Below, piece by piece: positions 1 to 5,266 of a DNA stretch of 5,587 nt. Location of the stretch: positions 1-5,587 of the forward strand of contig DMFG01000063.1 of the NCBI GenBank assembly GCA_003450655.1, read 5' to 3'. The stretch comes from Coxiellaceae bacterium. GTDB taxonomy: Bacteria; Pseudomonadota; Gammaproteobacteria; Coxiellales; Coxiellaceae. The notes beneath the pieces were generated by a model. It was not told the origin of the DNA. It worked only from the letters and a program-made list of their open reading frames with translations, and did no database searches. The position numbers were made by a program, and so were the translations under genes. The stretch's first letter is position 1; every line of letters begins with the position of its first letter.

Positions 1-1
1 T

Positions 2-298
2 AAAAATAAGCACGATTTAATGAGCCAATTAAAAGTAGAAAGCTTCATATTGGATGTTGCCGATGGTGTTGATCAAGAGCAGTTAACTCGTGTAATGGCC
101 TATGAGCTTCCAGGAGTTACGCTTTCCAAGGTCGATCATCAAACCTTACAAGTCGATGTGTGCCACTCGGCGTCAATGAATGATGTGTTTACCATCTTGG
201 GAAAATACAATATTACGATCAACAGTCTGCGTAATAAAGTGAATCGACTCGAGGAGTTATTTTTGACCTATACCGATAAAAAGGAGGAGACAGTATGA
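2..298 (+). CDS. yadG: ABC exporter ATPase, YadG-like, C-terminal 98 residues (5' end outside window)
   Basis: This is the C-terminal tail of an ABC-2 type exporter ATPase, which would energise the YadH-like permease encoded next. The frame is open through the left edge: codons upstream of the ATG at 20 read K-N-K-H-D-L, so that ATG is internal and the real start lies outside the window. Walker A, the signature motif and Walker B are all upstream and cannot be checked. What remains is the small accessory domain after the nucleotide-binding fold. Its closing stretch NKVNRLEELFL is very close to the NKANRLEELF segment I recall for Escherichia coli YadG. The gene overlaps the permease by ATGA at 295-298, so the two are cotranscribed and probably translationally coupled. 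The Shine-Dalgarno for the permease (AAGGAGG, 281-287) lies inside this coding region. The exported substrate is unknown. Confidence 0.9.
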   Translation, partial: KNKHDLMSQLKVESFILDVADGVDQEQLTRVMAYELPGVTLSKVDHQTLQVDVCHSASMNDVFTILGKYNITINSLRNKVNRLEELFLTYTDKKEETV

Positions 299-1068
299 CG
301 TTTCAACAAGCTTGCTATGCATTATTGACTCTGTTGCGTAAAGAGGTTGGTCGTTGTTTTCGTATTTGGCCACAAACCGTTGCTGCTCCTGTTGTAACCA
401 CCACGTTGTATTTTTTTATTTTTGGGAAGGTGATTGGATCGCATATCGCTGATCAGCATGGTTTCCCATACATTCAATACATTGTTCCTGGTTTGATTTT
501 AATGGCGACATTAATTAATGCCTATGTGAATACATCGTCATCTTTTTTTGGTGCAAAGTTTGCAGGCTCCATTGAAGAGCTGTTAGTCTCGCCAATGCCC
601 GCGACTTTGATTGTATTCGGATATGCTATGGGAGGTGTTTTTCGTGGTGCTTTAGTGGGTTGTATGGTCGCTTTAGTCGCTATTTGTGTCACGCATGTGC
701 ATTTTGTGCATCCTGTTTTGGTGGTGTATTCGATGTTGGTGACGGCGTTTGTCTTTGCTTTAGTGGGTATCATCAATGGTGTGTTTGCTCGTAAATTTGA
801 TGATGTCTCATGGGTGCCTAATTTTATTATTTCACCGCTAACCTATTTTGCGGGTGTGTTTTACTCGGTACAAATGTTGCCACCATTTTGGCAGGCTGCT
901 TCACATTTGGATCCTATCTATTATTTAGTGTCTGCCTTTCGTTTTAGTATGTTGGGGGTCAAAGACGCGACGACGTCATATGCATTAGCGGTCAGTACAG
1001 TGTTAGCAATAGGCGCTTTTATATTGACGACGCAATTATTAATACGCTCAAAACGGATGCGTTCATGA
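295..1068 (+). CDS. yadH: ABC-2 type exporter permease, YadH-like
   Basis: This 257-residue inner membrane permease is the length expected of YadH (about 256) and should form a homodimeric channel with the YadG-like ATPase encoded just upstream. ABC-2 family features are clear. An amphipathic N-terminal segment with RIWPQT (23-28) leads into the first membrane segment (about 30-48). IVPGLILMATLINAY (63-77) forms the next. SIEELLVSPMP (92-102) is the conserved cytoplasmic coupling segment. NGVFARKFDD (161-170) follows, and PLTYFAGVFYSVQMLPPFWQ (181-200) with HLDPIYYLVSAFR (204-216) is the family signature. The final membrane segment is about 233-251, with a basic tail RSKRMRS. The ATG at 295 is preceded by AAGGAGG with a 7-nt spacer, an excellent ribosome site, and overlaps the upstream stop. 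The stop lies inside the stop of the convergent MFS gene. The family is known for drug, lipid or polysaccharide export; nothing here fixes the substrate. Confidence 0.93.
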   Translation: MTFQQACYALLTLLRKEVGRCFRIWPQTVAAPVVTTTLYFFIFGKVIGSHIADQHGFPYIQYIVPGLILMATLINAYVNTSSSFFGAKFAGSIEELLVSPMPATLIVFGYAMGGVFRGALVGCMVALVAICVTHVHFVHPVLVVYSMLVTAFVFALVGIINGVFARKFDDVSWVPNFIISPLTYFAGVFYSVQMLPPFWQAASHLDPIYYLVSAFRFSMLGVKDATTSYALAVSTVLAIGAFILTTQLLIRSKRMRS

Positions 1069-2286
1069 GTATTGTGGTGCTTTCTTCAACTGAAAGCATA
1101 AAACCCAGCTAATCATTAGAGGTATCAGTAACACCCAAAAGCTATAGAAAAACATGTAATGGGTGTTATATATCGATGGATGTTGTTTGAAATAGTGAAG
1201 AATACCGCCGAGTAACTCCTGAAAGAAGAAACCACACAGTCCTATCACCATATTGATGACGGCAAACGCAGTGGCGTGTAGTTTTTGTGGGAAATATTGT
1301 CGGGCGTAACTAAAAGCTAATAGCATGCTAGACACAAAAAATCCGACAGCAAAGTATAAGGGGTACATGATCACTGAATTTAGTGGTGTTTTTGATGAGA
1401 ACACAATCACTGAAAACAATAGGATGGTTATGGTATTAGCGATTAACATCCAGCGTATTTTACTTCGAAATAGGTTTGCTATGATGCCATGCAGTGGACC
1501 ACCGACAGCAATTCCAACGAAAATCATGCTGCTAATTGAGGCAGCTTGTTGGCTGCTAATATGGTGGCTGTATTTTAAAAAGACGACATCATAGAGTTCT
1601 GCGAATGCATTCACAACCGTGCCAACCATAATGCCAGCGTAGAGTGCTAGCAGCCAGACGGCTTGCGTTTTTAGAATCGGCGCAATATGGCTGTTGCTCT
1701 CTAGTAAGCCTCGTGGTTTTTCAGGTGCCCGTAGTAGGGTGTAGATAATAACAGCTAGAATAAAGCCAAACAATGTAATTAGATGAAAGGCATGTTGCCA
1801 GGTTGATTGTTCGATCATGTGATTCAACAAGGGTTGTCCGAGTAGTCCACCCAGAACACCGATGGTATTGGTTAAGCCAACGGCAAATGGAAACGTGGAC
1901 TTCGGCAGCCACGTAGAGCCTGTTTTTAATGCACCGAGAAAGGCTGCAGCAGAGCCAATGGCGATTAGAACACGTCCTATAGTGAGTGCTGTTAGAGAGG
2001 GAGAGCTGCTGATTAGCAAGCCTAATGTCACGATGAGGCAAGCAAAGGTGAGTGTGATGCGAATGCCAAATCGATCTAAGCAGTAACCTGCGGGTATTTG
2101 TGAGAGTGCATACAGTGGAAAGTAAATTCCCATGATGTTTCCAATCGTGATATAGCTAACGCCAAGGCTATGGGCGATAGGTTCTATCAGAACGCTGGGT
2201 GCTGTGTGTTGGAAGTAATCTAATCCATAAAACAGTGCTGCGATGAGCCACATAGCCCAGCCCAATAGAAAGTGTTTTGTTTTCAC
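1063..2286 (-). CDS. Major facilitator superfamily (MFS) transporter
   Basis: This 407-residue protein has the length and hydrophobic layout of a 12-helix MFS secondary carrier in the inner membrane. Visible signatures are the motif A loop between helices 2 and 3, GYCLDRFGIR (67-76), with the expected G, D, R, G and R. GRVLIAIGSAAAF (104-116) fits helix 4. GVLGGLLGQPLLNHM (143-157) fits the motif C region of helix 5. A basic central loop lies at about 186-205. A degenerate second motif A, GIIANLFRSK (267-276), has Asn in place of the usual Asp. The start is GTG (2286), preceded by AAGG with an 8-nt spacer; the next in-frame ATG (residue 12) is inside helix 1, so GTG is preferred. It faces a divergent promoter region and ends tail to tail with yadH, overlapping by 6 bp. 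Related carriers in intracellular gammaproteobacteria take up amino acids or organic acids, but the substrate cannot be read from sequence. Confidence 0.88.
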   Translation of the reverse strand: MKTKHFLLGWAMWLIAALFYGLDYFQHTAPSVLIEPIAHSLGVSYITIGNIMGIYFPLYALSQIPAGYCLDRFGIRITLTFACLIVTLGLLISSSPSLTALTIGRVLIAIGSAAAFLGALKTGSTWLPKSTFPFAVGLTNTIGVLGGLLGQPLLNHMIEQSTWQHAFHLITLFGFILAVIIYTLLRAPEKPRGLLESNSHIAPILKTQAVWLLALYAGIMVGTVVNAFAELYDVVFLKYSHHISSQQAASISSMIFVGIAVGGPLHGIIANLFRSKIRWMLIANTITILLFSVIVFSSKTPLNSVIMYPLYFAVGFFVSSMLLAFSYARQYFPQKLHATAFAVINMVIGLCGFFFQELLGGILHYFKQHPSIYNTHYMFFYSFWVLLIPLMISWVLCFQLKKAPQYS

Positions 2287-2386
2287 GTGATGAACCTTAT
2301 TGCTAAAATTGGTGAATATGTACCCATTTTTTTTCGTTCGGAAACGATACGATAGTCATTTCATCGGTGTAAAACAATCTTTTTTT

Positions 2387-2401
2387 AAAACCCAGGGTTT
2401 T
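2387..2401. repeat. 15-bp palindrome, possible operator
   Basis: AAAACCC-A-GGGTTTT is a perfect inverted repeat with 7-bp arms around a single central base. It is flanked by T runs on both sides (2381-2386 and 2402-2403). With a one-base centre it is better read as a protein-binding dyad than as an RNA hairpin, although a 6-bp stem with a CAG loop followed by T residues is possible. It sits upstream of the putative -10 of the pilin cluster and upstream of the MFS promoter, so a shared regulator could act on both. No regulator gene is nearby, and the function is inference. Confidence 0.35.
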
Positions 2402-2430
2402 TTACGGTAATCTTCTGTTAATCAGTACGT

Positions 2431-2436
2431 TATATT
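2431..2436 (+). promoter_or_regulatory. Putative -10 box of the minor pilin cluster
   Basis: TATATT matches the sigma-70 -10 consensus at five of six positions. No good -35 hexamer is found 16-18 nt upstream (TAATCT at 17 nt is poor), so an activator or another sigma factor may be needed. The expected start of transcription, 7-8 nt downstream of the box, falls at 2443-2444, on or next to the A of the pilV-like ATG. That would make the message leaderless, in line with the absence of a Shine-Dalgarno sequence. Confidence 0.35.
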
Positions 2437-2443
2437 ACTTTTC

Positions 2444-2794
2444 ATGAGGGGTATTGATGACCAAGCTGGATTTTGTATGCTGGAAGTGCTGATTGCTTGG
2501 TCATTGGTGGTTCTGGTGACGCTATTAGTGTTGTCTTTAGAGCGGGAATCTATACAGCAAATTCATCAAGATTGGCTATATTGTCAAGCCATGCACGCTG
2601 CAGCTAATTTAGCTGAATTATATCGAGCAGATCCTAAGAGGGTAATCTCGAGTAAAATCTATCAAGAATGGTTGAAGCAGTCTAATCATCATTTGCCACA
2701 ACTTCAGGTTCAGTTGAGTTGTGACCAGGGGTTGTGTGATGTTGATTTATCTTGGCGACAAGGTCATCACTATCATCTCGTGTTTGCTTCATGA
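2444..2794 (+). CDS. pilV: PilV-like minor type IV prepilin
   Basis: This 116-residue prepilin-like protein would be cut by the prepilin peptidase and enter the tip or priming complex of a type IV pilus. The leader MRGIDDQAG is followed by FCMLEVLIAW, so cleavage after G9 leaves Phe at +1 and the conserved Glu at +5 (E14). A single N-terminal helix runs to about residue 30. AANLAELYRADP (53-64) resembles the family segment with an alanine-rich helix followed by R-A-N/D-P. A possible disulphide pair is C93 and C98; C47 and C11 are also present. The ATG at 2444 is the only ATG, GTG or TTG in frame between the upstream stop (2408-2410) and the cleavage site. It has no Shine-Dalgarno, and the leader is net acidic, which is odd. 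Its stop overlaps the next gene's ATG. GspI of type II secretion is an alternative; gene order and the PilW-like partner favour PilV. Confidence 0.75.
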   Translation: MRGIDDQAGFCMLEVLIAWSLVVLVTLLVLSLERESIQQIHQDWLYCQAMHAAANLAELYRADPKRVISSKIYQEWLKQSNHHLPQLQVQLSCDQGLCDVDLSWRQGHHYHLVFAS

Positions 2795-3519
2795 GTGCTC
2801 AGCGTTGTCATAATCAGTTGGGTTTTACTGTTTTGGAAATGCTATTGGCGATGAGTTTATCAGCTTGGTTGTTGTTAACAGTTATTATGCTGGTAGGTGA
2901 TTTAAGTCAACATCTGCATTGGCAACAGGCAATGACTGATTTAATGGATAGAGAAAATGGATTAGCACAATGGTTGCCGCAACGCATCTCACAAGCTGGG
3001 TTGTCAGATTGTCTTAAAGATAAGAATGATCGTATGCAGGTTATAAAAGGTTATGGTCGTCATCAGTCAGCACCGCGTTGGCTGACACAAAGAAAGTCAC
3101 AGACGGACGCTGTGATTATTTCAGCTTGCCGACGCTATCGTGGTAAACAACAATGGATTAATACGGCGTATTATATTGCTAAAACCCATTATAAGAATGA
3201 ATGGGGTCAGCCTGAATATGCGCTGTATCAAAAAGTGGAAGGTGGGCGACGTGAAGCTTTAGTGTCGGGTATTGAAGATTGGTCTATTCTTTATGCGCTA
3301 CAGTTACCGTCTGATAATAGTCAGAAGTCATGGTTATTAGCTTCCTCGGTTAATGATTGGCATCACGTGAAGTTGGTGTCATTTAATACCTTGATGCGAA
3401 CGCGGTTTAAGATGCTCCATACACAAACACGGTATACGTGGTTAGGTCGAATATATACAGTACCTAAGGGTGCTTTTCTAACAGATGTCATTATCACTGT
3501 CGCGCTCCGTGAGTTATAA
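2791..3519 (+). CDS. pilW: PilW-like minor type IV prepilin
   Basis: This is a 242-residue minor pilin of the PilW family, expected in the inner membrane before assembly and then in the pilus tip complex with PilV and PilX. The leader MSAQRCHNQLG is followed by FTVLEMLLAM, giving cleavage after G11 and Glu at +5 (E16). The hydrophobic helix extends to about residue 36. C74 after ISQAGLSDC and C113 in VIISAC match the two-cysteine pattern typical of PilW. The family's later features are recognisable as PEYALYQKV (141-149), LVSGIEDW (157-164) and the closing TDVIITVALREL (231-242). I chose the ATG at 2791, which overlaps the preceding stop as ATGA, over an in-frame TTG at 2752 that would give an over-long leader. 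No separate ribosome site is visible, so translation is probably coupled. GspJ of type II secretion is usually shorter and is less likely. Confidence 0.82.
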   Translation: MSAQRCHNQLGFTVLEMLLAMSLSAWLLLTVIMLVGDLSQHLHWQQAMTDLMDRENGLAQWLPQRISQAGLSDCLKDKNDRMQVIKGYGRHQSAPRWLTQRKSQTDAVIISACRRYRGKQQWINTAYYIAKTHYKNEWGQPEYALYQKVEGGRREALVSGIEDWSILYALQLPSDNSQKSWLLASSVNDWHHVKLVSFNTLMRTRFKMLHTQTRYTWLGRIYTVPKGAFLTDVIITVALREL

Positions 3520-3521
3520 CG

Positions 3522-3905
3522 ATGTCTCATGAATCCGGTTCAGTATTAATCGTAGTATTAGGTTGGGTGATGATTGCAAGCTTTATCATGCTTGGTGTAC
3601 TAACAATGACAAGGGAGCAGAGTCTATTGTTGCATGCACATCGAAACCATCAGCAAGCTTTTTATTTAGCAGAGCGAGGACTAAAGTGTGCATCCAGTGC
3701 GGTTATCAATCATAGTCCCTCACATTGCTCTTCACTACAGCATATCACTGTCTCGGTAGATGTTAAGAACAATGATCAGGGAGGGCTGGGGTATCAATTA
3801 AAATCAGAAGCTCATGTAGGTTATTCTAAGGTGGTCTTAGAGGCCTTCGGTACGCTAAATGATCATCGTGTGTGGGTCCAAAATTGGTGGAGGATAGTGC
3901 AGTAA
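3522..3905 (+). CDS. pilX: PilX-like minor type IV prepilin
   Basis: This 127-residue protein starts 2 bp after the PilW-like stop and is the third member of the cluster. A short leader MSHESG precedes the hydrophobic helix SVLIVVLGWVMIASFIMLG. Cleavage after G6 puts Val, not Glu, at +5, as is characteristic of PilX and of GspK in type II secretion; such tip pilins lack the usual Glu. The segment QQAFYLAERGLKCA (44-57) matches the PilX hallmark in which an A-F-x-x-A-E stretch follows the helix. C56 and C69 could form a disulphide. GspK is normally much larger (around 300 residues), so this size argues for PilX, if on the short side. A weak GAG (3511-3513) lies 8 nt before the ATG. No terminator follows before the DUF2165-type gene 50 bp on, so readthrough is possible. 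Confidence 0.75.
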   Translation: MSHESGSVLIVVLGWVMIASFIMLGVLTMTREQSLLLHAHRNHQQAFYLAERGLKCASSAVINHSPSHCSSLQHITVSVDVKNNDQGGLGYQLKSEAHVGYSKVVLEAFGTLNDHRVWVQNWWRIVQ

Positions 3906-3940
3906 TCTTGTAATGTGTGTTAAGTGCTCATTTTTAATCA

Positions 3941-3952
3941 TAAGGAGGTGAT
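3941..3952 (+). promoter_or_regulatory. Extended, near-perfect Shine-Dalgarno sequence
   Basis: TAAGGAGGTGAT is complementary over 12 consecutive bases to the well-known 3' end of bacterial 16S rRNA (GATCACCTCCTTA). The GGAGG core ends 7 nt before the ATG at 3956, close to optimal spacing. This fixes the start of the DUF2165-type gene and contrasts with the very weak ribosome sites of the three pilin genes upstream. Confidence 0.85.
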
Positions 3953-3955
3953 TAG

Positions 3956-4459
3956 ATGTCTCAACGCTCACAGTCGATGATTCGGTGGTCGCAAATATTA
4001 TTGGTTATTCCTGTGATGATCAGGGAGTGGATCAATATGTTGACGGATATTGGTCGCTATCATCTGAATGTGCATTTATCACATACGATTATCACCTTCC
4101 CAACTAAGCAGGCTGTAGATACCTTGGTTAATCGAGATATTAATAGTGTGATACTTGCAAAATTTATCCCAATTTGTTGGATTATTTTTCATGGACTTTC
4201 TGCGATCTTAATGTGTGTGGGTATCTGTTTACTCATCATAGCGATCAAAGAAAACACAGAGAATTTTCAAATGAAGAAGCATTGGGCAATTTTGGGTTTA
4301 GCTATCAGTATTTTTTCCTACACTTTTTATGCTGGTGCAGCGTCTATGGATTATTTTCTCTCCTGGCTACAAGACCCAGCGATTAATCTTAATGGTGACA
4401 TCGTAGGATATGGGTTGCCGCTAGGGATTGCCTTGCTCTTTCTATGTCACCGCGTTTAG
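3956..4459 (+). CDS. DUF2165-type small integral membrane protein
   Basis: This 167-residue inner membrane protein has no known function. Its layout fits the DUF2165 family of small membrane proteins. An opening RWSQILLV (10-17) leads into helix 1. TDIGRYHLNVHLSHTIITFP (30-49) resembles the family's conserved segment in which T-D-Y/N is followed by N-x-x-F-V-x-H-V. Long hydrophobic stretches lie at about 64-96, 109-131 and 147-165. SMDYFLSWLQDPA (130-142) corresponds to the family's G-E-W-F-x-M-W-Q-S motif, although the first Trp is replaced by Tyr and the spacing is looser. I recognise the family from remembered patterns, not from a search. The start is fixed by an exceptional ribosome site. 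It follows pilX by 50 bp with no terminator, so it may be cotranscribed, but a link to pili is not established. Confidence 0.7.
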   Translation: MSQRSQSMIRWSQILLVIPVMIREWINMLTDIGRYHLNVHLSHTIITFPTKQAVDTLVNRDINSVILAKFIPICWIIFHGLSAILMCVGICLLIIAIKENTENFQMKKHWAILGLAISIFSYTFYAGAASMDYFLSWLQDPAINLNGDIVGYGLPLGIALLFLCHRV

Positions 4460-4558
4460 TTGGTGTTGAATGATATTTGTTTGTTTAAGGTCATTATATC
4501 AAAGGATACTGTTCACATTTGAATTGCCGTGAGTATATATGTAAAGACTGAGATCGGT

Positions 4559-4611
4559 AAAAGCAAAAACACTCACTTCAGGTTATAGCAGATTAACGTC
4601 AGTGAGTGTTT
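4559..4611 (-). terminator. Rho-independent terminator of the small exported-protein gene
   Basis: AAACACTCACT (4567-4577) and AGTGAGTGTTT (4601-4611) are perfect 11-bp inverted arms around a 23-nt loop; GTTA/TAAC within the loop (4582-4585 and 4594-4597) may shorten it. On the minus strand the hairpin begins 11 nt after the stop at 4622 and is followed by TTGCTTTT, a good U tract. On the plus strand the tail is TTTATAT, so it may also stop transcripts coming from the DUF2165-type gene, which ends 107 bp upstream of the stem. Confidence 0.75.
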
Positions 4612-4621
4612 ATATGAGAAC

Positions 4622-5074
4622 TTATCGTGTTATGACTAGATGATTGTCTTGGTTTTGTTGCGATAGATCCTGATCCTTTGTTGGGGTTAGGGTAAGCCGC
4701 TTTCTTTGTTCGTTGAAACATCTCATCACGTAATTGCAGGCATGTGTATCTGGGTCATATGAGGTGTAGTAGAATTCCTTCAGTGGGATATAAGTACTGC
4801 CTTCGTTGTGAACAGATGGATGGGTGTTATCTAATGCAGGTAGGCAGCTGAATTCGGATGGTTGGGAATATTCAGTGACTATTCCATTGTTATCACGAAG
4901 TAGTCCAATAATGACTAGTTGCTGATGATGCCACTTGGCCCAAACAGCATTATCATCGTCATTTCTAGCTTGTGGGCATCGGTTTTGATCGAGGGTAATT
5001 CCGCGTAGCGACTCTGCGGCTGCGTGATTTGTAAACAGCAGGGCTCCTGATAATAACAGAAAGGATCGGTTCAT
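4622..5074 (-). CDS. Small exported protein with four cysteines, function unknown
   Basis: I do not recognise this 150-residue protein. It has a convincing Sec signal peptide: MNR, a hydrophobic core SFLLLSGALLF, and a cleavage site after HAAA (about residue 20), giving a mature protein of about 130 residues starting ESLRGIT. There is no lipobox cysteine at the cut, so it should be soluble in the periplasm or secreted. Mature cysteines at 33, 77, 113 and 119 could form two disulphides. Two pieces look ordered: AVWAKWHHQQLVIIGLLRDN (43-62, beta-like) and FYYTSYDPDTHACNYVMRCF (101-120). The tail from about 131 is polar and rich in Gln and Asp. The ATG at 5074 is preceded by a weak GAG at 9 nt. 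It stands alone, with its own terminator just downstream and 392 bp of noncoding DNA upstream. The reading frame is supported by the signal peptide and terminator; no function can be given. Confidence 0.72.
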   Translation of the reverse strand: MNRSFLLLSGALLFTNHAAAESLRGITLDQNRCPQARNDDDNAVWAKWHHQQLVIIGLLRDNNGIVTEYSQPSEFSCLPALDNTHPSVHNEGSTYIPLKEFYYTSYDPDTHACNYVMRCFNEQRKRLTLTPTKDQDLSQQNQDNHLVITR

Positions 5075-5107
5075 TTTTTATCTCAATTGTTAATTTAATG
5101 CGCAAAA

Positions 5108-5137
5108 ATACAAGACTAAAGGTGAGAAATCAATCAA
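5108..5137 (-). promoter_or_regulatory. Weak candidate promoter for the small exported-protein gene
   Basis: On the minus strand TTGATT (5137-5132) and TTGTAT (5113-5108) are separated by 18 nt, about 30 bp upstream of the ATG at 5074. The -35 is a fair match and the -10 a poor one. It is the best placed pair I see upstream of this gene, but chance matches are common in AT-rich DNA. Confidence 0.22.
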
Positions 5138-5236
5138 TTTGCTCATCTAATGGTTTTTTAAGAAAACTAGGGATAACGGTCAGCGTTATATTTTAGATCG
5201 TTAAAGTGACTACGAAAGATTGATAGATTACGCTCT

Positions 5237-5266
5237 TTGACAATAAAAGTTGCGTCATTTTATCAC
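5237..5266 (+). promoter_or_regulatory. Rightward sigma-70-like promoter without a downstream gene
   Basis: TTGACA (5237-5242) is a perfect -35 hexamer. At 18 nt spacing it is followed by TATCAC (5261-5266), which matches the -10 consensus at four positions; at 17 nt it is TTATCA. Transcription would begin near 5273 and run toward the EamA-type gene on its antisense strand. The only short frame directly downstream encodes 11 residues from an ATG at 5284. It may drive a small or antisense RNA, or be a chance match. Confidence 0.25.

Larger units (their letters stand above)
2287..2443. promoter_or_regulatory. Divergent intergenic control region between MFS and pilV-like genes
   Basis: These 157 bp must hold promoters for both the leftward MFS gene and the rightward pilin cluster. 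Leftward, a candidate pair is TTTACA (2373-2368) and TATCGT (2349-2344) with an 18-nt spacer, giving a leader of about 50 nt before the GTG. The hexamer match is moderate and the tandem ACGATACGATA gives two possible -10 positions. Rightward, the only good element is TATATT at 2431-2436. The region also carries A/T runs, a 15-bp palindrome (2387-2401) and a short inverted repeat TCGTT/AACGA (2334-2347). Promoters are inferred by eye only. Confidence 0.4.

Noticed and set aside
20..298. An apparent small gene starting at the ATG at 20
   Set aside because: The frame is open upstream to the window edge and the sequence matches the C-terminal domain of YadG, so this ATG is internal to a longer gene.
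522..776. Minus-strand open frame of 84 codons inside yadH
   Set aside because: It lies entirely antisense to a clear ABC-2 permease and its product is Thr/Lys-rich without any domain.
1325..1594. Plus-strand open frame of 89 codons inside the MFS gene
   Set aside because: It is antisense to well-defined membrane helices of the MFS carrier and has no recognisable features.
1721..2086. Further open frames on both strands over the MFS gene (1721-2041 minus, 1862-2086 plus)
   Set aside because: They overlap the motif A and helix 3-6 region of the carrier in other frames and encode biased, unrecognisable products.
2752..2790. TTG start giving the PilW-like protein 13 more residues
   Set aside because: It would give a 24-residue leader before the cleavage Gly; the ATG at 2791 gives a normal leader and an ATGA overlap with the previous stop.
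4174..4386. Plus-strand open frame of 70 codons inside the DUF2165-type gene
   Set aside because: It is an out-of-frame shadow without a ribosome site, while the longer frame has an exceptional one.
4471..4501. TGATAT/ATATCA inverted repeat after the DUF2165-type gene, considered as a terminator
   Set aside because: It is only 6 bp, all but two pairs A-T, with a 19-nt loop and no T tract; the hairpin at 4567-4611 is far better.
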